Of a stretch of 64,000 nt of DNA, positions 36,253-49,014 are shown piece by piece. How positions within the stretch are numbered: the first letter of the stretch is position 1; every line of letters starts with the position of its first letter. Both the position numbers and the translations under genes were made by a program. The DNA lies in contig CM069458.1 in NCBI GenBank assembly GCA_035610835.1, forward strand, positions 32,265,449 to 32,329,448, written 5' to 3'. Under the pieces are notes generated by a model. It searched no databases. It was not told where the DNA came from and was given only the letters and a program-made list of their open reading frames with translations. This DNA is from Ophiura sarsii. Lineage: Eukaryota > Echinodermata > Ophiuroidea > Amphilepidida > Ophiuridae.

Positions 36253-37374
36253 TTGGATTACGTATGGGCATATGCCTTTAAGGTTTAGCGCATTGTATCT
36301 CTGCGTCTGATTTGTTGTTTTTGTTGAGAGTTTGTAAATAATTAGGGCTTATCATTATATTCAATATAAGATTAAACTGTTACCAAAAATTGTGCGGAAA
36401 TTAGTAAACATATTTGGTACTTACATAGACCCTGTGGTTATATTGAGTACTCGCTAGCTCTTCCAGGTCGGCTATACATATGGTGATTTTGAGTACGAAA
36501 AAGTTTACTACATTATCGTGTTTTTTTGTGTATCGAATCGATAGAGAGACTGCCGCACCCTACGACTGTATCAGGCAAAGATACGTGGCGGACCTTTTCG
36601 CAAGCGTGCATGAGGGAATACTCGTTGAATTTTCAGTGCAAAAACACACGTAAACTGTTCATTATTTGATAAAGATAATTGCAACTTGTTCACAGTGATT
36701 CAACATTTATTGTGTGTATATGAATGTTGACTTGGTTGTCTCACACACTGACACATTCTCATTTGTTTGCTTGCTAGTGCTCGCTTCAATGATGCATGAT
36801 AGTTCTATGGCTATTGGATAACTTACTACACCAATACGTATACTTTCTTAAAGGGGCACGAAGTAGTGACAAAGCTGAACATTAATAAAGGTCATTTGTG
36901 GCTGTTACCACTCACGAAATCACAAATGCAGCCTTTAAACCAACATATTTATATTATGACTGTTTATATAGAGCTATATCTGGGGAGCATTCATGGTTTT
37001 GAAACACACTGAAACACATGTGACCTTCCACACTAAATCAAGGTCAAGGTCAATCATCAACCACCCAAGTTGGCAAGGATGTCCACCTAAGTTCTAATTT
37101 TACCAACGTCAAAGAAAATTTTTGGTATATAACTCCCTGTGTCAGCCTGGACCGGGACCAGAAGACCCTTATGCTCCCTAACTATAGGGGTGAAATTCTG
37201 ATCTACGGCCGTGGATCAGAATATTTGATATGACGTTTTGTTGTAAAGAGAGCTGATTTTGATTAATCCTTACAGGTGTAAGTTCATACATGTAATACCA
37301 TTGTAAAAATGTACAAATCTCAGTTTTTATCAAAATTGAGGGCGCAGCCTCCAGCACAACTCTTCGTGTCCCTT
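36253..37374. other. No gene seen
   Basis: Non-coding; no repeat or domain recognised. Confidence 0.5.
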
Positions 37375-37551
37375 TAAATCAAAAGATTGAAAAGTCAATT
37401 TTAAAAATTGTGCTGAGGGAAGGATCTTTAAAGATTAAAAATGTTCAATCTAATAGAGTACAATTTCACTCGATTAGATTGACTATTTTCAATCTTTTAA
37501 GATCCTTCCCTCAGCACAATCTTTAATATTGACTTTTCAATCTTTTGATTT
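37375..37551. mobile_element. Foldback MITE with about 80-bp arms
   Basis: Arms 37,375-37,460 and 37,470-37,551 are inverted repeats (AAATCAAAAGATTGAAAAGT, TGCTGAGGGAAGGATCTT) separated by about 10 bp, so nearly the whole element folds into one hairpin. Confidence 0.8.
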
Positions 37552-39206
37552 AGGAGAGTAAGTGTGTGAATAAATACGGGATACCTAGCTGAAACAGCTG
37601 CAATGTTTTCCATCAATATTGATTTTTGCTTTTGTTATCATTATTATACAGAAAATGAGAGACACAGTGCAGATAACCAATGGCGATACCGTCAGAACAA
37701 ACTAAATGCAACAGTGGAGACGATCAGAGTACAGTCTTACTATAAGTCTACTACTATCATTTAATACAAAATAATCAATATCTTACTAATTTAAAGAGAT
37801 AAAAGGGCTATTCAATATTTATTGCTATTATGATTTATCTAAAGGTAATAATGTCATGGTTTAATAATATACCTGCAAACAGGCCCGTAATTAGGGGGAG
37901 GGACGCCCCCCCCCCCCCCAAATCATTTTTGTTGTTGTACCAATGGACCTTTTTCTTGTACCAATGTACCTTTTTTTGGTACCAAATGTACCTTTTTTGT
38001 ACCAAATGTACCTTTTTTGTGAAAATGCCCCCCACCCACCCAAATTTTCGAAAAACGTCCAATTTCCCATTGTGTAAAGCATTTTTGGGGGCATTTTTGG
38101 ACTAAAACATGTCCTAACCTTTTACTGCTTTGTATTGTCAAATGGGCTTCAATGTATGTCGACAAGATTTGGTTGTTTACAAAATAAACTGCCTTGCACG
38201 ATGTTGAAAATATTTGTTAACATGTCGTTGTAAGTTACCCACCTCACCAAGGTCAGAGTTCCAATGCCGGAGTTATTAGTGTATATAGGTATTATGTATT
38301 ATATCATTTTGTCGGCTAACTTACAGAGACCATAACTTTTCATCAGAATATCTTATGATAATTACGCTTTCCACGCGGCTATCAGTTTTACTATCCCCCT
38401 AAACAGATGTTTCAAAACGCCTTTCACAACTTTCTAAAGTCTATCAAGAATTACTGAACCATTTTGTGGACAGTTACATACACTTCTGAAGCATTTGGCT
38501 AGCTACATTTGATACCTTATTTTCTACCAAAAATAGCAAATTGTGCAAGATGTACATCTTTTGAAGAATCATGAATTTTCAAATGTCACAAGGTTACGCA
38601 CGCTCTCACGCACACATGCCAATATTCGAATCGGATAGCCCACCGCAACATCGCCAGCATAAAGTCAACAGAGCTCCAATCGATACTCCTTGTGCAAGCA
38701 ATGCAATGTGCGTAATCAGGATTGAATAGCCCACCTCAAAAACTCTAACATACAGTCAACAGAGCTCCAATCGCTACTGTTGCACTAAAACATTGTGACA
38801 TTTGGAACTCCGTGATATTTTATAAATCGTTATCAATCTTTAAGAATTCATAATCTTTGATAGCAAATGAGGATCGAAATGTAGCTAAACAAATTATTCA
38901 AAGGTCTATACGAATTATATCATTATAGGATGATCCAATTTAAATGTATTGCCTCTTCAATGGATGTGGTCTTTTTTGTTTTGCAGTGTTTACTGTTAGA
39001 ATAACAAAAATATGCTAATAAGGTGGGTATTGTTGGAGAAAACTAAATACATTGTTTCGCTTTTTTTTCAACAAGACTTTATTTGAGCTGAAAATCAATA
39101 CCTAAAATAAAGCAGCCTTTCCAATCAAAAACAAATACAATTTATCATGCTATATATATCCGTCTAGCATGCCAGCTTTGTACCACATATAAATCCTTAA
39201 CATTCA
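37552..39206. repeat. Non-coding stretch with partial MITE and a short direct repeat
   Basis: At 38,364-38,480 a partial CTTTCCACGCGG-family MITE (CGCTTTCCACGCGGC...). At 38,630-38,695 and 38,722-38,785 a direct repeat shares ATAGCCCACC and GTCAACAGAGCTCCAATCG. Short repeats of GTACCAA-TGTACC lie at about 37,936-38,010. No gene. Confidence 0.6.
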
Positions 39207-39551
39207 TTTAAAGGTAGGTATTCCGATTGCTGGCCTGATTTTCAACTTGATGTTTTCTATTCTACATCCTGAAAATAGTTGTACTCCAAAGTTTGAGTTG
39301 CATAACTCCAATGGTTCTTATTTCAGAAGCACAAGGTGACATGAAATTTCCCCATTGAGTGGTACACAAACTGGCCGAGTGGTTAACCACCTTTGGCAGT
39401 AATTCACTGCATTTTGGCCTATAACGTCTAAATTGAACATATCTTATGCCAAACATTTTACAGAAATAACGAGAAAAATATGGGGTTTCTTCTGATAACA
39501 AAATGTTGATGAGCAAGAAAAGCTGAAGTGATCGGAACATCCACCTTTAAA
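39207..39551. mobile_element. MITE with TTTAAAGGT-G-TTCCGAT terminal repeats
   Basis: Left TTTAAAGGTAGGTATTCCGA and right inverse TCGGAACATCCACCTTTAAA; about 340 bp. The interior has GGCCGAGTGGTTAA, like a tRNA-Leu/Ser A box, but no B box, so a tRNA origin is not supported. Confidence 0.7.
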
Positions 39552-41664
39552 TATAACTGATAATATTTCAGCAAATTTTATTTCTACAGATTGATGCATA
39601 TAGTATCCAGTACATGTCTACTATTAAGAAAGCGTAATAAATAAAATCGAAGACTTTTTTTCTCTTCAACTTCTGAAATCTCATTTGCACTATTTTCATG
39701 AAGAAAAAGAAAAATCATAAACAAAAAATCATGAACAAAAAATTATAAACAAACACCAAAAAACAAACAAAAAAACCCTAATAAATAAATAAATGAATAA
39801 ACCAATAAATAAATACAATATAACAGTGTCAACTGATACAAAAGCTCAACTGTGTAAATAATAATAATAATTCATTCATAAGTATAATTTGTGAGTGTTA
39901 TAATAAGTTGGTGATGCGGGGCTATACCTAAATGTCATTACCTTCAATCCCCCATTGAAAAAAATTCTGACCTGTCGTCAAGGAACATTTAGGCCTATCG
40001 ATATAATTATTTAATATTCTATATTAGACTACGTAATTTTTTAAACATATCAAACCATACTGTCAACATTTATGATTCTTGGTCAAAACAAAGACACCAG
40101 TGGCAAAAAACCCCCTTTATTTTTCGATTTATTTAATTTCGCGAATATATTGCAGGCTCAAAGTCGCGAAAATAGATACCACCAATGTTGCAATTTATGT
40201 TTTATGATGGTTATCCTCAAACCTAGTGACCCTCCCTGTTACGCAATTTAGTATCACATTTCTTTATTAACCCCCTGCCTCCCAAACCACATTACCTCCT
40301 AACACACAACCCCCAAACATTATATTTTGACATGTATTCTTACCAATTTCGTGATAAATGTTCGTATAGCTACTTATCATGATGTGTTATTTCAATTTGT
40401 AGGTGATCTGGTAGGCCCTACTTACTAGCGGGAGCCCGTTCAAAAACGGGCGTCCCGCTAGTCTTACTATAATTTGCGTAATGTTGTGACTATGTAGGCC
40501 TATGTATGACTATGTACATGTATGTATCGCAATATTGATAAGCTCAGTGAGGGGTTGGTAGTAATCGAATATGCACCACAATGCGGTCATGCCTCATAAA
40601 CCACATTACCTCCTAACACACAACCCCCAACCATTATATGTTAACATGTATTCAATATGTTACAATAATTATAAACATAGAATTTCAATGTCAACACAGT
40701 AATATAATACAAATTATAATTACAAGCATAGTATAGAAAAGCAATAAATATGCAAATTATCAAGAGAAACAAAAGGCAAATGACGGTCACTAGGCCATCG
40801 CCAAACTCATTGACAAGCCTATCATGCCATTAGTTTGGAAGAACCAAACGGGCGCGTTTTTTTCATATGACTAATGGCAGCGCTAATGCCGATGTATTTG
40901 GCAATGGCCTTGGTAAACCTAGCATTTTCAACCCAGATGCAACTTTACTTTGAATGGTACCTAGACTGCCAATAATGATGATGATTGTTTTACATGAGTA
41001 TGGAGTCGCAATATTGATAAGCTCATTGAGGGGTTGGTAGTAATCGAATATGCGCCACAATGCGGTCATGACGAGCAACGTAAATGTTGCTGAATTCCAT
41101 ACAGCCATTCATTATGTGAGACTCAGTATCAGACGGATTATTGCAAATACATGGCCCGTATGTTTTGGATACGTGTTAGGGTAATACAAGTGCAGCAGGG
41201 AATTACACTCAAGTAGTTGCAGGTGAGCCTTGAATATGAATCTGACAATATAATCACTCAATGAAAAATTAGAAAAGATACTTGGATGACAATGACTGGT
41301 CACAAATTGTTCGAAATACACGCCCCTGCGATTTGAGATTTTTCAGTCTATTGATTCTAGCGTTTAGTAATATGAACATGTTTCAAGTGACTGGAGAATG
41401 AGAGCGAAAAATCAATTGAACGCCGTCGTGGTCACCAACTAGAGCACACACGTCATTATAATACATACATGTATACATACACCCTTGCGCACATTATAGT
41501 AAGATTATGGTTAAGTATTTGTCTCATCTCTCCTGAGGGTAGCAAAAATAATTATACCAAAACATGCTTAATAGATGATTTTATAGTAGTTTAAAACAAA
41601 ATGCCTAAATAAGAAAACTTCACTTACAAACACTTAGGCCTACATATCGACAATCTTTAACTAA
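39552..41664. repeat. Duplicated blocks and a strong hairpin; no gene
   Basis: Block 1 occurs at about 40,285-40,345 and 40,600-40,660 (ACATTACCTCCTAACACACA). Block 2 at about 40,530-40,590 and 41,008-41,073 (ATTGATAAGCTCA-TGAGG, GGTTGGTAGTAATCGAATAT). A minus-strand ORF at 40,863-41,108 resembles (weakly) the IIPIVIG-LG C-terminal segment of some non-LTR element proteins, so a relic LINE is possible. TAGGCCTA sites at 39,990, 40,495 and 41,635. Confidence 0.55.
40424..40463 (+). other. Helitron-like 3' hairpin ending CTAG-T
   Basis: ACTAGCGGGAGCCCGTT and AACGGGCGTCCCGCTAGT pair over about 17 bp with one bulge and an AAA loop, ending CTAG followed by T. A GC-rich hairpin next to CTRR and T is the form of Helitron 3' ends. 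No matching 5' terminus or Rep/helicase is visible. Confidence 0.35.
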
Positions 41665-43166
41665 TGGCCCTGCCACACATACGTCGATCCGGCCAGCGAT
41701 TGCACTGCGCTCAAAAAAGTATCAAAATATGAATAGGATTCACACTACTAAATAACAAAGAAGATTTCTTGATGCAACCCAGGATGCTTCACTTTCATCA
41801 CATGACCACTGATTTCTGTCACCAGTGTCTACTGGTTCCCATTGACATTACAGTGCAAGAAAATGCTTATAAAGTTGTTAAACGAGGGTCTTTAAGAAAA
41901 TCCTGTTGCAAGTAATATGATTGATGTGTCTTTAATACAGTCCTCTCTTGATTTTCTTAAAGACCCTATATTTTTATAGACACAAGTTTTAGTTGGGATT
42001 CAATTTCTTTCATATTTGTGGCCAAATTTACCCTATCTACACCATGCATTACTATGGTAAGGTCAGACGACCTCCAGCTGTTAATTACTTTAACACATGT
42101 GTGACACTGTTTGTTTTTGGTGATAAGCCCTGCGGTGCTGTAGGGGCGCTAAGCATTATGGGGTACATCAAGAAATCTTCTTTGACTAAATAAATAATGG
42201 AACATTCCATGAAAGGCCTGTTGAATTGGGTGGGATGACCCTGCTCTAAGTGAAATATATAAAAATGCTTCAAAAGTAGTGTTGTTGACCAAACTTCAGA
42301 TCGGATGATTATTAAATGAAGATTATCAAACAATATCAGTGCAAATTTTCTTCTTTTGACCAATTTTGTATGATTTTATAGCCATTTAGAGACTTCAAAT
42401 AATTGATTAGAATTGCTTAGACCTAGGCTAGGCATGGGCAGTCTACAAACATGCGTTTGCTGTTTGCAGGAAAGCCAAGACCATGATCTTCACACACAAT
42501 GCAAAGTTGAAGCAACCTGTTGCTTTATAAGCGAGAAAATGGCGTATACTTATAGTCCATTTTACACAGTAAGCATAGGGGATTTGTTTAGTGGTGTGTA
42601 CCCAATAACACGCAGTGAGAGCGCGGAAAACTGTCCGAGATTGTCCATTTTAAACAAAGGTCACTAAAACCATTTCACATTCTGCTGCGATCAGGCCGAC
42701 GCTTGGATTATGCTGAAACATTATCAAAACGCCAAGCCAAGCGCATCAAGATCTCCTTGGTGACGCTATTGGAACTGGCTGGGACGTGAGAGGGTCGTGA
42801 GAGGGTCCCCCATGGTCGCCCTGGAACGCCAGTGCACCGCGCTTGTCTTGTGCATGCACAAAACAAGCGCGGAGGTATAATCCTTTAGACGAAGACATAC
42901 ATGGATGGAGTCCAACCACCTGGATTAATAAGTTTAACAGGTGTTTGGTATTGTACCTGGGGGTGATGATTTGAATTATGGAAATAACAGAGGGAGAAGG
43001 AATAGCAACGAGATAACCTAATCCGATCATCTATTCAACTTGACGAAGGATTGGACATTGCTACGTACCCTATGTGTTGAATAATATTGCCGACTATAAG
43101 CAATTCGAAAGTTGTACATACATATTTTGCTATACATTTCTACGTCAAATAAATGCTCAAAATCTT

Positions 43167-44165
43167 AAGGGAAATGTCAACCATTTTTTTATGAAATTTA
43201 TCAAGAAATGTAACTTTTAAACTAATAATATAAAGTACATAAAAGTATACAATTTTTGAAAGGCGGAGAATCCATTTTTGGTATCAAATTTCACAAAAAA
43301 ATAGTGAATTCATTTTTTACATTTTTGCCCAAAAATCACTTTTGAGACAACCTAACAAAATCAGTTTTTGAGAACAAAAACAAATGTTTGGCACTTTTTG
43401 GTCAATATTTTCCGTAAAACTGCTGTAATCTATATAAAAGTGTACAGTTTCTTGCAGAAAAGGGTTCAATAAATCCAACCATGATATGCCTTTTAAATGT
43501 CAAAAATGGGAAAAAATTAAGAAGAAAAAAAGGAATCAAAATCTCAGTCCTCTCTTCAATCTTGTGAGATAAATCTTTCCCATACCGTTATGTGCGCGTT
43601 TTTGGTTTGGCTTTACAATGCGTTTCAATAACATCATTGTACTACTATTTACAAAAAATGCGTTATAATAGAAATAAATGAGATTTGTCAAACTCATTAT
43701 TCCTAACAATGTAAACCAGATCTCGGTATAGTAGCCGATTTGGGTTAGTTTTCCAATATGATGATGTTTGTGCTTTTCAGTCAATTAAAAGTCCCTCGAA
43801 CGATGGGTTTGGGCTACCCGATTACTTTGCAATTAAAGTTAGATGTCGAAAAGCGGTTGGGGAGGACGTATTCGTGGACGGATGCAGAACTTGAGAACTT
43901 GAATTCAATTTTAAATACTTTGAAACAAAATTTAGTGTTAAGGGAAGTGTCAACCCTTTTTTATGAAATTTATCAAGCACTGTAAATTCAAATAATAATG
44001 TAATGTACATAAAAGTATACAATTTGTTTAATGAAGTTCGTCGTAGAATCCATTTTTGGTATCAAATTTCACCAAAATATAGTGATTTTTACATTTTTGC
44101 CCAAAAATCACTTTTTTGGCGCCAACAATTTTCAGACAACCTAACAAAATCAGTTTTTGATTAAA
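43167..44165 (+). repeat. Direct repeat of about 200 bp
   Basis: About 43,167-43,372 and 43,940-44,160 share GTCAACC-TTTTTTATGAAA, TACATAAAAGTATACAATTT, GAATCCATTTTTGGTATCAA, TTTTTGCCCAAAAATCACTT and GACAACCTAACAAAATCAGT. Small ORFs between them show no domain. Confidence 0.85.
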
Positions 44166-44232
44166 AATTCCAAAATTTCACTAAAATCATCTAAATTCAA
44201 TTATCTAGGAGCGAATTTATTTTTTTGGCTCA

Positions 44233-44343
44233 AAATTTGTTTGTTTTGAAAATATTGACCAAAAAGTGCCAAAAATGAGATTTTTGAGATAAAAAACATT
44301 TTTTTGAAACTTTTTGGTCAATATTTTCAAAACAAACAAATTT
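44233..44343. repeat. Perfect 35-bp inverted repeat
   Basis: Arms 44,233-44,267 and 44,309-44,343 are exact reverse complements (AAATTTGTTTGTTTTGAAAA...), loop 41 bp. Confidence 0.95.
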
Positions 44344-44344
44344 A

Positions 44345-44990
44345 CGGTATCAATTAAAGTCTATGGGTATAAGCGGCGGCGGCGAACGGAAGGGGGGGGG
44401 GGGGCGGAAGTAGGCAGAAGTTGAATTCAAAATCTTTTGAAAAGATTATTTGTGTCAACTCCACGTTACTTTGAACCTGCGATGTATTTGTAATTAAAGT
44501 CTAAGGGTATATAAGCGGTGGCGGTCGGGCGGGCGGGTGTATTTTGGTGCAAGGATGTAGAACTTGAATTAAACCTTAAATCGTCTAGGTGTATATAAGT
44601 GGTGACGGTCGGGCGGGCGAGTGGGTGGGTGGGGGAGGAAGGATGTAAAACTTGAATTAAACCTTAAATTCAAATCCACGTGACTTTGAACCTGCGATAA
44701 ATTTGCAATTAAAGTCTATGGGTATAAGCGGCTGCGGCGAACGGAGCGGGATGGGGGAGGGAGGAGGGGGGGGGAGGGAGGAGGGGGGGGGGGGGGGGGG
44801 GGGTGCGGAAGTAGGCAAAACCTGAATTCAAAATCTGTTGAAAATATCATTTGTGTCATCTCCACGTGACTTTGAACCTGCGATGTATTTGCAATAAAAG
44901 TCTATGGGTATATAAGCGGTGGCGGTCGGGCGGGCGGGTGTATTTTGGTGGAAGGATGTAGAACTTGAATTAAACCTTAAATCGTTTAAG
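44345..44990 (+). repeat. G-rich tandem repeat array
   Basis: Units of roughly 90-200 bp each contain ATTAAAGTCTATGGGTATA followed by AGCGG-GGCGG and a G-rich run, then TTGAATTAAACCTTAAATC or TTTGAACCTGCGATG. Units begin near 44,357, 44,497, 44,590, 44,712 and 44,897. Long G runs at 44,388-44,404 and 44,757-44,803 could form quadruplexes. Confidence 0.85.
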
Positions 44991-45822
44991 ATAATATTTG
45001 GTGTTATTTTAGAATAACATTTTACTCCGAATTTTGTTCCTACTAGCGTAAATTAAACCCTCATATTTTTGCCATTTCGATATATTTACACGTTAAACTT
45101 TAAATCGTTTAAAGCAATTATTGATGTATATGGCACGTGTCCTAGAAGCGCAAAATCTCGCATTAAAAGACAGTGGAGAAGATGCGCTTTTATACAGAGC
45201 TCTATGGAGAAAAATTCATATAACCGTCGATATCTCATTTTTGGTTGTTGTCAAATTAACTTTTTTGGGCGGAGAATATACGAATCTAAAAAACAATCCT
45301 CCAATGGATCATACTTTGCGGGTTTATTTCTCCGTTTTCACAGTCACTAGTTGTTAAAATGAGTTAGGCGAACTTAATTTAGTCTACAATGATAATATTG
45401 CCTGTTATATTACATATTCCGCTTACATGCGGATAAGTAAATTATAGCTAAATTAACAAAACACACAATCAAATTTGCCATATGAGTGCCCCAGACTGCC
45501 CCTTCTTCATATTATAATGCAACAAAGACACTCAGATTTTACAAGCCAAACATACTCTGCCACAACTATCAAGTGGTCCATATAATTCAATATGGTTTTC
45601 TTATTGGACCGATATGAGCAGAGACAAATATATCATGATACTATCGCTATATCATTTTAATGTATTCAGATTCAACAATGTTATTGATACACCCGTTCAA
45701 AACTCCCGCCAACAGACACACTACTATTTCCATGGCTATACAAAAGTGGCATCAGCTAGAATAATGCTCTCTTAGGATTTAAATAACAATCATTGTTAAA
45801 GATTGGCAATGTGATTGGAGCT
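44991..45822. other. No gene seen
   Basis: Two overlapping short plus-strand ORFs at 45,069-45,357 have no recognisable domain or splice context. Confidence 0.45.
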
Positions 45823-46280
45823 TCAATCATGGATCATTGTTATACCTTCTGTATCTACAATTTCTACGTTTGAATCTAATACCCTTCGTGCAATAATCGC
45901 TCTGTACTCTCCGCGCACACGCAGAACGTTGTGCAAACGTATTGAGAACGTACTAGTAAACGCAGACAGCAACTTGGACGCACTTTGAATGTTTACAGCG
46001 TAGTGGAAGCGCAGTGAGAGTCCGTGAGACTTTAAAGTAGAAACACAATGGGTCGTAATAAGAGCGTCGTGAAAATGTGATAAGCGGGATAGGAGCATAC
46101 TAAGAGCTACATTGTTTTAAAAAAAATGATCATTTTGATCATTTCCCCGCGCTTTTCATGCGTGTTACATCTAGCAAGTGTCCACTGCGTTCGCAATCAG
46201 TTCTTATGCGTTTGCTTGGCGCTTTGATACTTTTTTCATCGCAACGCAAGCGCAAGGCCTGATCGCCGTATGTGTGACCT

Positions 46281-47770
46281 ATAAATGCACAAAATCCCCG
46301 CAGCGATTGAGCTAATGTTACATATCTGCATCCTAAGCTCTAATACACAAATCTCTAATTATTTTACAGTCATAGAAAATGAAATACAAACAAGCCTTTG
46401 TAAGCAATTTGACACGCTCTGTGGATAACATGGTATTGTTGATTCAGTGACCGGTGGTCAATACTATATAAGGTCAGAAGTCACAAACTGGTCCAAAAAA
46501 ATGTTTCACTTCTAATAATGTTGAGGAATGCACCAAATCTGATTAAACGGGACAAAACTTAAGTTTTACATACTTAATGACCCACAAACTATATATTGTT
46601 GAAAAGTTTATGATTCAAGGTTTTTCATTTTTGCAAAAAATAATCAAATTATACAGGGTGTGTAAAATTTGTATAGGGTGGAACATAAAAAAGTTGATCG
46701 TTTTTGCTCCTCACAAAATATTTTGATAGTTTGTACAATTAGGGTTTAGCTGAAGATAGTCACCAAAATCAGAACAACCGCAGAAGGTGCTACCAAATAT
46801 GCTAAGAATCACTTGCCCAAAATGTTCACAGGAAAAGTACAGGGTGTCTAAAATTATGATGGAATAATGCATAAAATGAAGGTTTGTATATAATATTCTA
46901 TGAAATTAAGTTAGCATGGACTATTTAATTTAAAAGAAAATGGTTATCAAAAGGAACTACACGAATATCGTTAAAGTTCCTTTTATTTTAAATACAGGGT
47001 GGTCCAAAATAGGTCTAGATAGCAAAAGTGTCATAAATCTATGAACAATTCTGTGAAGAAACACTTCTGTTTTTTTTTAGTTAAATGTTTTACTACCCAG
47101 GGTAGAAAAGGACCGAAGAGTCACACAAATGAAATAGAGAGACTGCGATTTGGCCATTGTTTAATCAATAAAATGAATAAAACTGTGTTTTTTACATCAA
47201 AACACTCCCTGAATTGAACATCATATTCTAGTAGAGAATGTCTAGATAACAATTCAATATTATTATTCATAGTAGCAGGCACATGTTATTAACACATATG
47301 AGAGTTTGAAAACTTTCCTATGTATAATTTTAAAATGGCATCAATTTCAAAAGTTCTAGTTTTCCACTATTTTGTGTAGAAACCTATGGGCGCCTCATCC
47401 ACCGGCGCCTCATCCACCGATCCCACCCTTGACTCACTCGACGTTTAGATTAATAACTTCACTGTTGCTAAACATATGGCTTTAATTCTTTTTTTATTCG
47501 GTAGCTGGATAAATTGTCTTTAATATGATACCAAAAATGTTATGTTTTTTTGACAACTTCTATTTAAAATAGAGACACGTATCACGATTTTAAGGATTTT
47601 TTGAAACGATCCCCCTTATTTAATATACCTATTAGTGACCTGTGACCATAAGTTCTATAAGCTGAGTATTATGTTCCTTTAGAAGACGAGTGACTGGACT
47701 GTATTTGGCAAGTCATCGCCCTCATTCGTTTGTTGTTAGTGTCCGTTATCCATGAATTATGTAAAGAAAG
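46281..47770. repeat. Worn mariner-type ends; no gene
   Basis: TACAGGGTGTGTAAAATTTG (46,653), ACAGGGTGTCTAAAATTATG (46,839) and TACAGGGTGGTCCAAAATAG (46,993) look like remnants of elements whose ends begin TACAGGGTG. Otherwise non-coding. Confidence 0.45.
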
Positions 47771-47772
47771 TA

Positions 47773-48433
47773 CCGGGTGGTTCAAAAAAAGTTGACCCAA
47801 GTTCAAGGCAATTTTTCAACCACATTTAAAGTTTCAGAGAATTTTTGTTTACTTAGTCTTGATCAGCAGTAAGTTTTGAAATTATCCTGATAAAATGGTA
47901 CATTTATCTTGGTTGGTTCTTCAGATATGGTTCATTACAGAAAGCATGCACAAAACTGCCTTGGCCACGGGAGCGTCCTTTAGTAGAGATGGAATGCACA
48001 AAGTGGACTTACACACGATTGGTCACAAATAGTAAAAATAGGAGAAAAAGAAAAAAGGAGACATCTGAAACATCTGTCTGGTGCTTGACATTACCTACCT
48101 ATACGTATCAACGTTTCTTTGTTGAATGTAAATAGCACATAAGCATAGAGATTGGGATACTTTGTCAGGGCGGGCTTTTCAATTCTGAAACTAGAGCATG
48201 CTGTTTTGTTTAAGAAACAAACTAAATGACGCTCCCATGGACAAGTCAGTTTTGAACATGTTTTCTGTAATGAACCATATCTGAAGAACCTAACAAGCTA
48301 AACGTGCCATCTTTTCAGGATAATTTCAAAACTTACTGCCGATTAAGACAAAGTAAACGTAAATTCTCTGAAACTTTAAATGTGGTTGAAAAATTACTTT
48401 GAACTTGGGTCAACTTTCTTTTGAACCACCCGG
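47773..48433. mobile_element. Non-autonomous DNA element with about 220-bp terminal inverted repeats
   Basis: Flanked by TA (47,771-47,772 and 48,434-48,435). Ends begin CCGGGTGGTTCAAAAAAAGT; inverted arms extend about 220 bp on each side (for example TCAGATATGGTTCATTACAG mirrored at 48,269). About 661 bp; no ORF. It lies 3' of the receptor's last exon. Confidence 0.88.
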
Positions 48434-48483
48434 TACAGAACGGATTCACTTACACGATGCTAAGCCTCCGCCATAAAGGGTGT

Positions 48484-49014
48484 AACCCCGGCCCCCAATT
48501 TAACACAAAAGTTGGTAACCATGACTGTTCTTCATTTTTTCAAAGTACCCCTTTGCAAGGGTTTTCCAACAATTTTACCCCCTTTTTTTGGCTAAAACGA
48601 GGACAAAATTGGGGTGAAAAATATCCCCTATTTTGATTTTCAATGACTATCATTTCAAACACCCTTTTCAAAGACATTTCATACATATTATATACATTAA
48701 ATAGATACAAAATTGTTGCTCCCAACAGTAACAGGCGTTTATGGTCCTGTGTTATAAGCTGGTGTACCCCAAATGGTGTATTTGGGTTGTTACCGTGTTC
48801 TAATCAAATAATTACATCCATACTTTTATTTTTTTATTTTTTTTTCCCTCTTCGTAAAATACCCCTTTTTCGAATTTCGCGGAGAATAATTCATGAAATA
48901 CCCTATACGTTTATGATTTCCTCGCCGACAATCGAAAATATACCCCTTTTCCCGTGATTTTTAGAACAGTCACGGTTACCAACTTTTGTGTTGAGTTGGG
49001 GGGCCGGGGGTATA
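48484..49014. mobile_element. MITE overlapping the aGPCR stop codon
   Basis: Left AACCCCGGCCCCCAATTTAA and right inverse TTGAGTTGGGGGGCCGGGGG; inverted arms continue through ACAAAAGTTGGTAACC and ACTGTTC, about 55 bp. About 530 bp. The receptor's final codons and stop fall inside the right arm and adjacent interior. Confidence 0.82.

Larger units (their letters stand above)
41665..46280. mobile_element. TIR-bounded 4.6-kb segment (Harbinger-like ends)
   Basis: Left end GGCCCTGCCACACATACGTC with GATC-GGCC and TCAAAAAAGTATCAAA, mirrored at the right by TTTGATACTTTTTTC...GGCCTGATCGCCGTATGTGTGACC. The last 450 bp hold CGCA/TGCG-rich subterminal motifs. No transposase ORF. The interior carries direct repeats, a perfect palindrome and G-rich arrays listed separately. 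It may be one element or two related ends brought together. Confidence 0.45.

Noticed and set aside
40863..41321. Host protein on the minus strand
   Set aside because: The two short frames are only weakly reminiscent of LINE C-terminal sequence and lie among duplicated repeats; too degenerate to call as a gene.
45069..45357. Overlapping ORFs of 93 and 78 residues
   Set aside because: Two frames of the same stretch, neither with a recognisable domain nor splice signals; likely chance.
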